DNA from: Volutella citrinella
Taxonomy: Eukaryota; Ascomycota; Sordariomycetes; Hypocreales; Nectriaceae
NCBI GenBank assembly: GCA_034401135.1
Contig: JAWZSP010000002.1
Location: forward strand, 3,286,001 to 3,350,000
Reading direction: 5' to 3'
Length of the DNA: 64,000 nucleotides
The translations under genes were made by a program, and so were the position numbers. Positions 1 to 10,675 of this stretch are shown one piece after another; the first letter of the stretch is position 1, and every line of letters begins with the position of its first letter. The notes under the pieces are model-generated. The model was given only the letters and a program-made list of their open reading frames with translations, was not told where the DNA came from and searched no databases.

Positions 1-239
1 TCGTGCTGTGTTTTATTTTTATTCTTATTCCTACACCTTTCCTGTCCAAGTGATAACCGATACACGCACGTCTCGAGGCGCACTGATGGGGCATGTCTCT
101 CTGACTTTCGATGCCTGATTCGCTCTAAGCAACGTAGATTTCTAGTACATAACAACGCTTCCAGTGTCCAGGGCAATGCTAAAAACTGAACCAAGCAAAT
201 CCCCATTTGTTACATTCACGCCCGTTCGTATGGGCTGTG

Positions 240-1283
240 CTACTTCTTTGGGAATGCCTTTTGCTTATTGGAAAAGTCACGAATTACCATTGCGCAAGTG
301 GTATCTGCACACAGGCGGCGGCGACGTTGGGGAGGCAGTTGTGTGGCAAACTCGAGACCACTGGCCCGCTCCACGGCCTCAAGGGGCACCTCGAAGTCAG
401 TGATGGGCTTCGAGTTGGAGATGGTGGCGTTGGGTAGGACAAAGGCACCCAGCGCCACGTTGCCGCCAACCCTGCCATCCTCGGCCAAGATGACCTTGTA
501 GAAGTGTGTGGGAACGGCGACTGAGGGGGGGCTGCCAATCATCTCGTACTTGACATACCACTTGCCGTCAGCCTCCTTCTTGGGAAGGTAGAGAGGGCCG
601 GTGACAACGCGGACGGAGGGGTATTTGTTGGTCAGGTCGCGGCAGAAGCCCTCAAAGTGAGCCCAATAGTCACGGTTGAAGCCCTCGCCGACCTGGGGAC
701 ACATGTTTGTGAGGTAGAAGGTGTCGTCCATGGCAGCCTGGGACCACTTGCAGTCGGCAGCAGGGACCTGGTGGCCACGATCGTAGCCGCTACCACGGTA
801 GTCTTTGAGAAGGGCACGGAACTTTTGGGGCACGCCATCGTCCTCGCGGAAGTCGCTGTTCTTGCGGTCACCGCCCTTGATCTGGAGGGACTCGCGGGTG
901 ATGTGCTCGACGACGTAGTGGGGGTTCCGCAGGCGCCGGTCGTAGCTCGAGATGAGCGATGTGCGGTTACCGATGTCGGCGACGGGGCCGGGGAAGCCAT
1001 ACTCGAAGATGCCGGCCGGGTTGACGGGGGCACCGGCGAGGGCGGCGGCGTTGGGAGGCGGCGCAATGGCCGGGGGGCCGAAGATTTCGGAGGGAGGGAG
1101 GGGGGACTTTGTGGGAGCGGCCACGGCGACGGGGGCGGAGATGAAGTTGGACGTCGTGGGCGGAGTGACAATTGACTGAGCCTCGGGCTTCTTGCTGCCA
1201 CGGAGGGAGAAGAGGGCGGCGGTGATGGCAGCGCCGCCTCCCGCGCCGAGGCAGGCCATGGTAGCGAGTGTGGTCTTGGACAT
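240..1283 (-). CDS. nuc1: Mitochondrial DNA/RNA non-specific endonuclease (EndoG/NUC1 type)
   Basis: Single-exon gene for 347 residues. The central and C-terminal region matches the beta-beta-alpha-metal (DNA/RNA non-specific) endonuclease family: the catalytic D-R-G-H motif falls at residues 168-171, with H171 as expected general base, and downstream come T-N-M and an F-N-R segment that normally supplies the metal-binding Asn. The first ~30 residues are hydrophobic and Gly/Ala-rich with no acidic residues, followed by a Pro/Ala-rich linker to about residue 95. This fits import into mitochondria, where family members sit in the intermembrane space or inner membrane and degrade nucleic acid in apoptosis-like death and recombination. 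Length agrees with fungal NUC1 proteins. The chosen ATG begins the only reading that includes the presequence. The function assignment is strong; the localisation is inferred. Confidence 0.93.
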   Translation of the reverse strand: MSKTTLATMACLGAGGGAAITAALFSLRGSKKPEAQSIVTPPTTSNFISAPVAVAAPTKSPLPPSEIFGPPAIAPPPNAAALAGAPVNPAGIFEYGFPGPVADIGNRTSLISSYDRRLRNPHYVVEHITRESLQIKGGDRKNSDFREDDGVPQKFRALLKDYRGSGYDRGHQVPAADCKWSQAAMDDTFYLTNMCPQVGEGFNRDYWAHFEGFCRDLTNKYPSVRVVTGPLYLPKKEADGKWYVKYEMIGSPPSVAVPTHFYKVILAEDGRVGGNVALGAFVLPNATISNSKPITDFEVPLEAVERASGLEFATQLPPQRRRRLCADTTCAMVIRDFSNKQKAFPKK

Positions 1284-3590
1284 GATGTCTCGCAGGTCGG
1301 GGGGTGTATCGGGTGCGAGGTATGAAGAAGAAAAAAATCAGGGTCCAAGGTCGAAGCAGCGGGACGGGCTTAAAGAGAGTGCGGTCGACGAGAGGGCTGA
1401 AGCTGTGTCAGAAAGAACGACCGGGGCGGGCCCAATGCGACGTGCCAAGGGGGAGCTCGTGATGCGTGAGATGGACGAACTCGGTGGTGGCTTGCCGGGG
1501 TGAAGGTGCAGCTGAGCTGAGAAGCTGCCCTCTGCGCTGTGTAGTGGTGGTGTAGGAAATATTTAGGCGCTGGGGCTGCAGCACCGGTGATTTGCCGCCA
1601 TTATCGATAGCTGGCCGCCCCAAGGGTCTTCGGGGTCCAAACGGCCGGGATGCGCGATGGAGCCGCCCGTGGCTTGTGGGGCGTGGTGCAGGGAGCCTGT
1701 GGGATAGGCTGCTTGCGTGCACGAAGGGCAGACAGATATTCCTGGCATAGTCAGGGTGGTTGAGATGGTGTTCCATCATGACCTCAGCGCCTGCGATGAG
1801 ACACACATTTGGACCAACAGGCTGAGCAGCAGCATCTGGGCTTCAGTGACGCATCACAAAAGCATCGCTGCAAAGAAGCATTGCACAGACGACGGCTGGA
1901 TGCGTTGGCCGCGGCTGTTACGAGTGGCTACAAATATTACTGTGCTACGGCAGGAAAGCATTGGGGTCGACAGAGCGAGTCTGACAGGCCGATGGCGTCC
2001 TGTCTTGATAGGGCTGAGTGAAACACAGTTAGATCTGGCCGCCATCTACTTATACTTTGAGCATCTGGCATGTGAGTTTCATGCACCAGCCTGCAAGCCA
2101 TTCCATAGATCAAAGCACCCGGGTTTTGTACAGACGATGAAATTCTGCGAGGCTCCATAAGTTCAAGGGTTTAGGTATCTACCCGTGTCGCGACTCTTGG
2201 CGTGGAGTAACAGAGCGGTTGCTTGGTGATGACGAAATGGATTGCTTTGATTGGTGAGATGGCCTGCTGGCGGGAACTACAACTGGGACTCGTGGACTGG
2301 GCTACAAAGCATATGTCACGCAATTCGCATATGACGAGAAAATGAATGGAATCTTTAATGGACAAGAATGGAGAAGGATTTCAAAGCTTCAACAAAGAGT
2401 GACAAATCCGGCCCATCGCACGAGACTGGGTTTGAAGATGCTCTGCCCAAGGCACTAGCACTAATCAAGCTGGAAGACCTGACTACTAGCTGCAGGGCCG
2501 GCCCATGTGCTCTGTAAGCTGGCCAAAATAGGCAGTCCAGCTCAGGTACGGCAATATGACGTCTTGGAAGGACTTGTTGGACATTCACCATCCCAACTCA
2601 AATCGAATCCAGACTCCAGGCGATGCACTCCCAGGCGCTGCTCCGTACTTGGTGCTGAAGTGGCGCGTCTTTCAAGACACAAAGCACGCTAGGCGTCTCA
2701 TTCTCCAAAGGGGGGAGTGGGGGCAGGGCCGCGTGTGGTTGACCGAAGGTGAGAACCCTGATGGACCGCACTACGAGTTACAAGACGGGAGCCTATCGCA
2801 GTACCGCCGGAAACCCCCAATAACAGGCTGAGGGGTGATGAGGCGGTATGAGACCACGAATAATAATCCCGCCGCCCTCCCCCCCCCTTACCTTCTGTCA
2901 AGACTGTCAACAGCGCGAGTGCTAATCCTGATACAGCTCCGACTCATCAAGTCCGGGATGTGGTCATGACCTCACCCCTCCTCGCACCATACAACCATCC
3001 AGCAGCATCTCGTATATTATTCCCCTGTCCTGCGTATCCTAATTAACAGCAGCTGCCAACCTCTGCTATCTCAACCGATCTGCCATCGAGCAACAAGTTG
3101 TCGTGGGGCGCGCATCGGCATTTCACTTTCTCTTTCTACACCAGCCCACACACCTCGCCTCGCGCTTGCCTGTCAACGGGCTAGCGTGCCGCCATCCTAA
3201 ATCCCATCGTCGCCTGCCGTCATTGCCCCCCTCAGCGCTGCCCTCTGCCATTCTACAAAATTACGGACAACGACATCGTCGGCGCCGCTGCTGAAGCTTG
3301 CTGCCAGTCTTGTCGACACCGGTACCCATCCGAGACCCTGCCGTCCTGCCGGACCAACCTTCGTCGAAACCGAGCGCCTGGGCGCAATACGTCAGACCCT
3401 CCATCGCGCCAGCGTCGCCCCACCGCATCCGGAGCCCAGCTTCTTCCGCCTCTGATTCTTCAACTCGACGCCCGTATCTAGTCCCGTTCGACGACCGATC
3501 TCATATGCCGTGACCTTGCGAGCCCCCACAGAAGACATACGAAAGCCCTTTTACTAGCGGCGGTGGAAGCACGAGAGGAAGGACTTCATC
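1284..3590. other. Intergenic: nuclease upstream region and zinc-transporter leader
   Basis: About 2.3 kb between two divergently transcribed genes. Only short open frames without recognisable motifs occur. The last ~500 bases before the ZIP gene are C/T-rich, as in fungal promoters and leaders, and contain two short plus-strand frames (3103-3294 and 3298-3513) that could only be upstream ORFs if transcription starts that early. I see no tRNA, repeat or transposon relic here. Confidence 0.5.
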
Positions 3591-5401
3591 ATGGATCTCC
3601 TCAGGAGGTCGCTCGACAATGACACTCGTGGGTGGATTATGTCTGTTGTCAGTGGCATTGGTACGTCTTTCCGGTGGCATTAGTCTGCTTTCCGTGTCTT
3701 CGCCAGCTCTTGCGTCTTTTCTCATCAAACACTAACCTCAATTCACTGCAGCCTGCGTTGTGGGAGCATCAATAATCTTCGTCGACATATTTGTTCGCAT
3801 GCTACCTGGGAAGAAGACCTTTCGAATCCAAGACAGTAATGTCTTCCTAGCGAGTTCACTCAGTTTGAGCTTCGGTGTAATGGTGAGGCCCCCTACATCG
3901 CCACCTAGGAAACCATGACCCCTCAACTAACCTGTTGCTGCTGCAGCTCTTCTCCGCCCTGTACAGCATGCTGCCCGAATCTAAGGGATATCTGAAAGGA
4001 GATGGCTGGTCCGACCAGTCTGCTGGGCTACTCATGATGGGTTGGTTCATCGCAGGCTTCTTTGGTATCCAGGTAGTCTCGCGACTGTTGCACCAACACA
4101 TGCCAACCCAGGTTGTGGATTGCGACCATACACACGAGGAGAACGCACACGAGGACGACTCTTGCCAACACGATCGTAGACACTCTAGGGCCAGCCGTGC
4201 ACGACGACGCATGCCGCGCCAATCATCGAACTGCAAGTCATTGGCGACCACGGAGAACGGACATGGCCATGACATCGCTGTCGAGTCAACACCCCTTCTT
4301 GGCGCAGATCGAGGCGGCGACACAAAAGGGTCCAGGAGGCCAATGCCCACAGCCGGAGACGAGATGGTCCAGCAGTCCACCGGCCCTGCTGTTGTTACTC
4401 ACAGCCGCCCAAATACTGCGAACGCCGACGCCCCGGAGCGGAAAACGTCGATGCTGCAGGTCCGGAAGCGAGTCATGTCCTTTGTGCAGGACACGAGATG
4501 TGACTGCGATGAATCTGGAGATTGTTACGGCTACACCGATCCATGCGGCCAAGAATGCTTCAAACATTTGCCCTCTCAGAAGCAGTCCATACTTCGAACA
4601 ACTACCGGCACGTTTCTCCCTCGCCCAAGAGAGACGTCGAGCGACCACCATGACCATGACCATGACCACGAACACGACCACGACCACGACCATGACCACG
4701 ATCATGGACACGGACACGGACACGCAGCTGACCATGGCCATGACCATCGCCATCATAGCCACCCTGCAGAGTCACTGGTGAGCCCAAGCTTCCGAACGAG
4801 CCGGGCAACCTCCCGAGGACGAGTCGGCCCAACTATTGATGAGGTCGAGCACGCTTCGGCTTGCTCTACGGTGCGAAATGACGATGACCTGGAGGCGCAG
4901 CATCACCACCACGTTCCTACCAACGCCTTCCTCTCAATCGGTCTCCAAACTTCGATTGCGATTGCTCTTCACAAGTTCCCAGAAGGCTTTATCACCTACG
5001 CCACAAACCATGTCAACCCATCGCTAGGCTTCAATGTATTCATGGCTCTATTTGTTCACAACCTCACTGAAGGCTTCGCCTTGTGTCTGCCCCTTTACAT
5101 GGCCCTCGGCTCCCGGTGGCGGGCCATGGCGTGGTCCTCTTTGCTCGGTGGGCTATCCCAGCCTATCGGGGCCGGTCTTGCCGCGCTTTGGTTCAAACTC
5201 GCAAGTCGGACTCACATGACGCCAAACGCTGTTGTCTATGCCTCCTTGTTTGCTGTCACATCAGGCATCATGGTCAGCGTAGGCTTGCAGCTCTTTGTCG
5301 AAGCTCTCAGCCTCAACCACAATCGAAATTTGTGCATCTTCTTTGGATTCATGGGCATGGCGCTGTTGGGACTGAGCAATGCGCTGGTTGGATCGCACTG
5401 A
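3591..5401 (+). CDS. ZIP-family zinc/metal transporter (ZRT3-like) with His-rich loop
   Basis: Three exons (3591-3660, 3752-3882, 3947-5401) join in frame to give 551 residues. The first two exons supply the N-terminal membrane helices, ending around F-G-V-M, and exon 3 continues with L-F-S-A-L-Y. A cytosolic loop near residues 299-340 is an alternating His-Asp/His-Gly run typical of metal-sensing ZIP loops. The ZIP signature follows at about 395-455: H-K-F-P-E-G in one helix and H-N-L-T-E-G-F in the next, the intramembrane metal ligands. The C-terminus ends shortly after the last helix. The large loop and order of helices resemble the yeast vacuolar zinc exporter ZRT3 more than plasma-membrane ZRT1/2, so release of stored zinc into the cytosol is the likely role. 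The subtype and exact metal are inference. Confidence 0.9.
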
Positions 5402-5839
5402 AATATATTGGCAGAACTGGGGCGAGCATGCTCTTTACTCCTAGGATACGAAGTTACGGTCTTGGCCCCGATCACTTTGGTTAGGCGTTCCGGTCGGTAT
5501 TGGTGTTGAGTCGGTTACAATGGCAGTCCTTCTGGCTTTGCAAATTATTTTTTGCTTCATGCATTTTTATTCATGGCGGTGGGTTAGGCACATAGACAAC
5601 AGGTGTAGGTCAGGCGCAGGAAAGACCTTGAAAAAAGAATAGCTGGATATCAATATCATTATTCTCCATCATGCTCCTCAGCCCTTTTTATCCCTCAATG
5701 CCTTTTCCTCTTTCACCGTCATAAACATCGTGATACTAGCGGTTGTGTTGCTAGCCTTGACAAACAGTAGCCATCTGACTACGGGTATCTAAATAACTTT
5801 TTTACTTCCATCAAGAAACGCCAATACATATGTCATATG
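5402..5839. other. Convergent 3' intergenic region
   Basis: Lies between the tail-to-tail ends of the zinc transporter and the TFIIIA gene. It is AT-rich relative to the flanking exons and presumably holds both 3' UTRs and polyadenylation signals. No ORF or RNA gene is supported. Confidence 0.5.
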
Positions 5840-7407
5840 TCAAAGAGTGCCCAGAGCAGGGTCGATGAGGGGATCTTGGTTATCGGTACCATGGGCGAGG
5901 AGGAGAAGGTTAGCTTCATCCTCAAGCCACTCGTCTTGGACAGGGCCGTAATCCATCTCAGCAGCGAATATTTCCTCCTGAGCCATGTCATCCATCCATG
6001 AAGAGGGGTTCTCGATGAACTCGGGTTGCTCGGTATCGAGTTGTGTCTCGGAGAGTAGGGAAGCGGGATCCGCCTCGAGCCCGGCCCCGCCACTGTGGAA
6101 ATTCTCAACATGAGAATTTAGATCGTGATACCGGATAAACGCCTCGTGGCAGTGCGGGCAGGTGAGAGTCTGCTTAGCCTGGGTAGCCACACCGGTAAGA
6201 TCGTCGAGCACGTTGGGGGCGCGGGATGTCCCCGTCTTGGTCATCTTGGGCCGCTCGATCCCAAGGTGTTTGTACCGGATGTGGTCCTCCAGGCGAACCT
6301 TGGAGCTGAACTTGTCGCCGCAGCCTTGGTCATTGGTCCACCCGTCCAGACCTGCGTTGCTGAGATCAACCTCGCCACAAATGAAGCGGAAACCCTCATG
6401 CGCAGTGCGGATGTGCGCAGTCAGGTTGGACTTTTTGGTGAACATCTTTGTGCACCCATCGTGGGGACAGGGGATAGTCTTTCGATCATGGACCGACTTG
6501 CCCGAGTGGTGCATATCGACGTGTTGTTCCATCTCCCAACGGGTCCCCGACTTGTAGTCACAAAACAGGCAGTTCTGGTGTTCCGTCCGGATATGGGTCT
6601 GTAGGAGTGTCTCGGTCGTAAATCCAACGGGTTGCTCGGAACCATCGGGCATTTTCTTCGGCTTGCACTCCCCACACCAGAACTTGGTCTCTCCGTGTTC
6701 ACGCTCACGATGCCTTTTCAGTGCCGGCTTGGAATTGAAGGCCTCCGCGCAGCCGGCCTCGGGGCACTCGTGGGCGGGTTTGCCGAGGTGGTCTTTTCGA
6801 ACGTGCTTGTGTAGTGTTTCCTTCTTCCGAAAGCTCTGCCCGCATTCTTGACATCTGAACCGCTCTTCGCCCTCGTGCACTGCCTGGTGTCGCTTCAATC
6901 TAGTGCCAGTGACAAAGCTCTTGCCGCAGCCCTCGCGTGGGCATACATGCTTTCGCTCCAGCGTGTGGACCGCCTTGATATGCTGCTTGAGGTGCTTGTC
7001 TTCGATATAGTCCTTGTCACAATCGTCGTATGGGCACTTGAAGGGGCGGGAGTTTGTGTGCGAATTCATATGATCTCGGAGCCGAGCTGGCCTGTTGAAG
7101 GTCTTCGGACATCCAGGCCAAGTGCAAGCTAGCGTTTTATAATCCGAGGGGAACTTGGCACGAGGAGTTGTAGCTCCTGTGGCAACAGTCATGGGGGAGT
7201 CCGCTTCCGTTATTGAGACGGGTGTCCGAGCGTTGGATATGTCATCGTCGTCCATGCCACCATAGTCGATGTCTGGGACCAAGGTTAGTGAGAACAGGCT
7301 GGATAATTGAAGAGGAAAAGCGTACATAAATCGTCTAGGTCTGCGGATTGATGCCTCTTTTGAGGGGGCTCCTCAGGGGCAGCATCGAAGGCACCACGTT
7401 TGCCCAT
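5840..7407 (-). CDS. Transcription factor IIIA (ten C2H2 zinc fingers)
   Basis: Two exons (7407-7326 and 7272-5840) give 504 residues. The first exon starts M-G-K-R-G-A-F and joins at D-D-L/Y-I-D-Y across a 53-nt intron. From about residue 76 nine C2H2 fingers follow in close succession, two of them (6 and 9) with long Cys-His spacers, and a tenth finger stands apart near the C-terminus after a Thr/Ala-rich linker. Nine clustered fingers plus a distant tenth is the arrangement of fission yeast TFIIIA. TFIIIA binds the 5S rRNA gene internal control region, recruits TFIIIC/TFIIIB and also binds 5S rRNA. The C-terminal tail is acidic. The gene is head-to-head with the RPB6 gene. Orthology is inferred from architecture, not from a search. 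Confidence 0.87.
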
Positions 7408-7728
7408 GCTTGATATCATGCCCTCGCAGCTGGCTGGTGGTAAAGTTCGTCCTAGCTGGTCGGCGGATGGCGGCAGAATTATATTTCAATAATAAGGCGG
7501 TGTCGACGGAATTTTATTGTGGGTTACCCAGAGCTCGGACCCACTCAGCACCAAGCAGGAGCCGTCCCCCGCCTTCCAGAACGCGAGACGGAAAATCTTC
7601 GGCCTAGCTTTGTGCAGCTTTTTTTCCACGGGCTGAAGCGCGGTTGCGCCAATCACTGCGACCTTCACCTTTCACGGCCAAGGATTTCCCCCAGAGTTGA
7701 CTGCCGCTCCCCGACAAAAGAGTGCAAG
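7408..7728. promoter_or_regulatory. Shared bidirectional promoter of TFIIIA and RPB6
   Basis: Only 321 bases separate the two divergent start codons, so both genes must be driven from here. A CCAAT element (gccaatc) lies near 7645, closer to RPB6, and an A/T-rich patch (ttatatttcaataata) near 7480-7495, closer to TFIIIA. The remainder is GC-rich. Core elements were located by eye only. Confidence 0.6.
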
Positions 7729-8369
7729 ATGTCTGACTTCGGCGATGACGATGTTGGTGTTGGAGGGTGAGTTTCTGGAAGCTACAGCGCCGCGCCGCCT
7801 GCTTGTAGGCTTTGATTTAACATTTGTCACCAGCGACGAGCCCATGTACGACGAGGACGAGGGCGGCGAGTTCTACGATCCCGAGGTTGTGGACGAGGAT
7901 GGCGAGCAGCAACAGGGCGGCGAGGACCAAGACAACGTCGTCATCTCTGGCGACCCTTCGGCTGCCGCCAACGCGCTCAAGGGCGGCGAGAAGGGCATCA
8001 AGGACAAGAAGATCCCCGAGAGCGAACGAACCACAACGCCTTACATGACAAAGTACGAGAGGGCGCGCATCTTGGGAACTCGTGCCCTGCAGATCAGGTT
8101 CGTCGACATGTGTGCGATTGAATGCGGGCGACGACGGCCTGGCTAACAGTTGGCAGCATGAACGCGCCCGTGCTGGTCGACCTCGAAGGCGAGACGGATC
8201 CCCTGCAGATCGCGATCAAGGAGATGCGTGAGAAGAAAATCCCTCTCATCGTGCGACGATACCTCCCGGATGGCTAGTATGTGATGTCTTGCATGATCTT
8301 TGCTCGTGGAGGCAGGAACTAATATGCTGCAGCTACGAGGACTGGACCTGCGAAGAGCTTCTTCAATGA
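7729..8369 (+). CDS. rpb6: DNA-directed RNA polymerases I, II and III subunit ABC23 (RPB6)
   Basis: Four exons (7729-7766, 7834-8097, 8157-8276, 8333-8369) give 152 residues. The N-terminal ~75 residues are acidic and disordered, as in all eukaryotic RPB6. The conserved core starts at [20 protein letters not shown] and continues through M-N-A-P-V to the family's ending R-R-Y-L-P-D-G-Y-Y-E-D-W. The third intron has a clear branch site (actaat). RPB6 is shared by all three nuclear RNA polymerases and stabilises the clamp and the largest subunit. Intron positions are set by the core being readable only after removing all three. It sits head-to-head with TFIIIA. Confidence 0.96.
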
Positions 8370-9462
8370 ACGGAGACGGACGGCAGCACGGCACGGACTC
8401 CGATCGGGCTTTCAGTGCATATACCCTTATTCTCGGCCTTCAAGACCATCGAGCAGCTGTCGCGTCGTTCCGCCCAGTCTTCCTGTTCGCTCGATCGTGT
8501 ATCCCGAGGTCGTTTTATCATGTATGAGCGTGGCGTTTGAATTGGCTGTATACTGGCATTAGACAAAAAGACAGAAAAGGGCATCTGGTTTGTGTTTCAG
8601 TCGTCGTCTCTTGGCCTCGTCATGCCGTGCTGAAGCAACATACTTGGCCCACCCCCATCTCGTGGCCGTTTTGATCTTGCAGCCACCATTCTATGGATCG
8701 GTCTCTCGCATTTCCAAACCTCGACGACGGACAAATTGGTAACGCGCATTACCACGATGGGGCGCAAAGCTCGGGCGGCGCGTCACTGGTGTGTGAGAGC
8801 AACCGTGAAGTCGAATTGGTGTACATCGACCACGAGGGAATGCCATGCCTTGGGTTACGCGAGGACGCAAACTTGGGCGGGACGTTGACGTCGTTGATAT
8901 GGCTTGAGACACGGCAGCCCCTCGCATCATAAGCATAGCGTAGCCATTTACAGTAGATGGTGATCTATTTAGGAATAGATGCTCCGTTATCGCCATCTAT
9001 ACTAATTGGCCAGATGTGTGTCTTAGGGCAAGGCAGCCTCGTGAGTTTGCCGATGTGAAGAACCCACCCTTGTGAGGATCACCTGTGCAGGTGTTTGCCT
9101 CGCGGAGAGCTATGGCATCGATTGATGCTGGCAGACGTCTGGTCATTTGTGCTGAATACCACGCGACGTGTGTTTGTGTGATTGTCCAAGACAGTGCCTG
9201 TGTCAGCGGCCGATGGCGTCGACTGGGATAGATGCGAATCTTGCCGATCAGGTCGCACAAGAACAGCGCTGCGTCATCTGATGGTCGGTTTGGGTGACTT
9301 TAAAAGACGTTGGCAGCCTGTTTCCCTTGGTGGTTCGGCAATGACAGCCTAGACACCCATCACTGAATTGATGCTGTAGGAGAGCAGCCTCACAACAACG
9401 ATCGACAAAGCGATTTCCGACCTTTTCTTGAAACTTGACCTTCCTGGAATTACTACGGTGCC
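8370..9462. other. Intergenic region, no gene supported
   Basis: About 1.1 kb containing only short overlapping frames on both strands with no recognisable domain, signal peptide or splice structure. It includes the RPB6 3' UTR and the upstream region of the next secreted-protein gene. Confidence 0.45.
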
Positions 9463-9954
9463 ATGAAGATTTCAGTCGCTCTCGTGGCGCTCGCATCGCT
9501 CCCTGGAACAATCTCGTCGCCCATTGCGAAGCGCCAAGTTGGAGGTGTAAGCCACCCCGGAAGTTGGACTCATGATGCCGCTCCTCAAGAAGCCCCTTGC
9601 CCTTGACCTTCATTTTTCTGATAATTCGTCGCTCAGGTCCTTCTATGTACGGGCGCCAATGCCACTGGCACCTGTCTGCACAGGGTGTTCGGGCTGAACA
9701 AGTGCCATCAACTGCCAAAGCCATTCTACCAAAACATCAACACTTTTGCGCCGGACGGGGAAGACTTTTTCTGCTTCCCGCGCGTGGGAGACTGTGACGG
9801 CCCTCCCTGCAAGAGCCCAACGGGCTGCACATTTGGCGCCGTCGACTTTAACTACGAGAACAAGTACAACCTGAGCGCCATCGGATGGGACACGTTGTTC
9901 CAGAGTTTCGACTGTGCGGAGAAGACGAAGAATACAGCGAAGAGGCTGGAGTGA
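9463..9954 (+). CDS. Small secreted cysteine-rich protein (8 Cys), effector-like
   Basis: Two exons (9463-9546 and 9637-9954, phase 0) give 133 residues. Residues 1-18 form a signal peptide (M-K-I-S-V-A-L-V-A-L-A-S) followed by a short pro-segment ending in Lys-Arg at 23-24, a Kex2 cleavage site, so the mature form would be about 109 residues. It has eight cysteines, several Gly/Pro turns and aromatic residues, and one N-A-T glycosylation sequon. I do not recognise the family. Size, even cysteine number and the signal plus Kex2 site fit an apoplastic effector or antimicrobial-type protein. It lies upstream of a secreted GH5 glucanase on the same strand. The role is unknown. Confidence 0.78.
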
Positions 9955-10675
9955 TTGGATGATTCTATCCCGCATTCGAATCGCTGAGTGTTTGGATGGC
10001 TTATTATTGTTGTTGTTGTTTTCAACAAGTGTGCGAGATGGCGAAATAGTGACAGCGGGCGGCCATTCATCTCCCCCGAAGGGATTTGATAGGCGCATCT
10101 TGACGTATAGGGCTAGCTAGCGGGCATTACGTTCAAAGGCGATTGAATGTTTTACTTTCAACAGTTTCAAGACCTAGACGCGGAGGTATTCCGTGGCATC
10201 ATTGATCCATCCCAGTGCAGTTGCAGCATCGGGGAGCAGGCATGTGTCGCTCTATCTCACACGTCATAATCCCATGGCTAGGCAGGCAGTTCGAGTCCTA
10301 GTGGAGTCCGGTACTGTAAGCGAAGCGGTTGATCGGCCTACAAATTGCAATGCAAATATGGGTCGACGGGCAGTGTAGATTCAGCCGCACCCTTCTCAAT
10401 CTCGAGTTCACCCCATTCCACCGTGCACGGGCACTCTATATGGAACAGATGCGATGGGCCCTACGATTTTGACATGTTGAAACGCGGAACTTTGCAAGAA
10501 CAACTCAGCCATGCAGCGGATGCATTCCGAAAAGATGAAGAGATCTACCCGCAAGGGTGGAGACTTGACGCAATCAGGACGGGCACTGCATTCTAGTATA
10601 TATCTTGACATTATCCCATCATCATGTATGCAGACTATTTCATTATACAACATTTTAGCGTTTGCAAAATAAGTC
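9955..10675. other. Intergenic region upstream of the GH5 gene
   Basis: About 720 bases without a supported gene. It contains the 3' UTR of the secreted-protein gene and the promoter of the glucanase; the stretch just before the glucanase ATG is AT-rich (attatacaacattttag). Confidence 0.45.

Noticed and set aside
10290..10301. Box-B-like agttcgagtcct
   Set aside because: Flanks do not form a T stem or acceptor stem.
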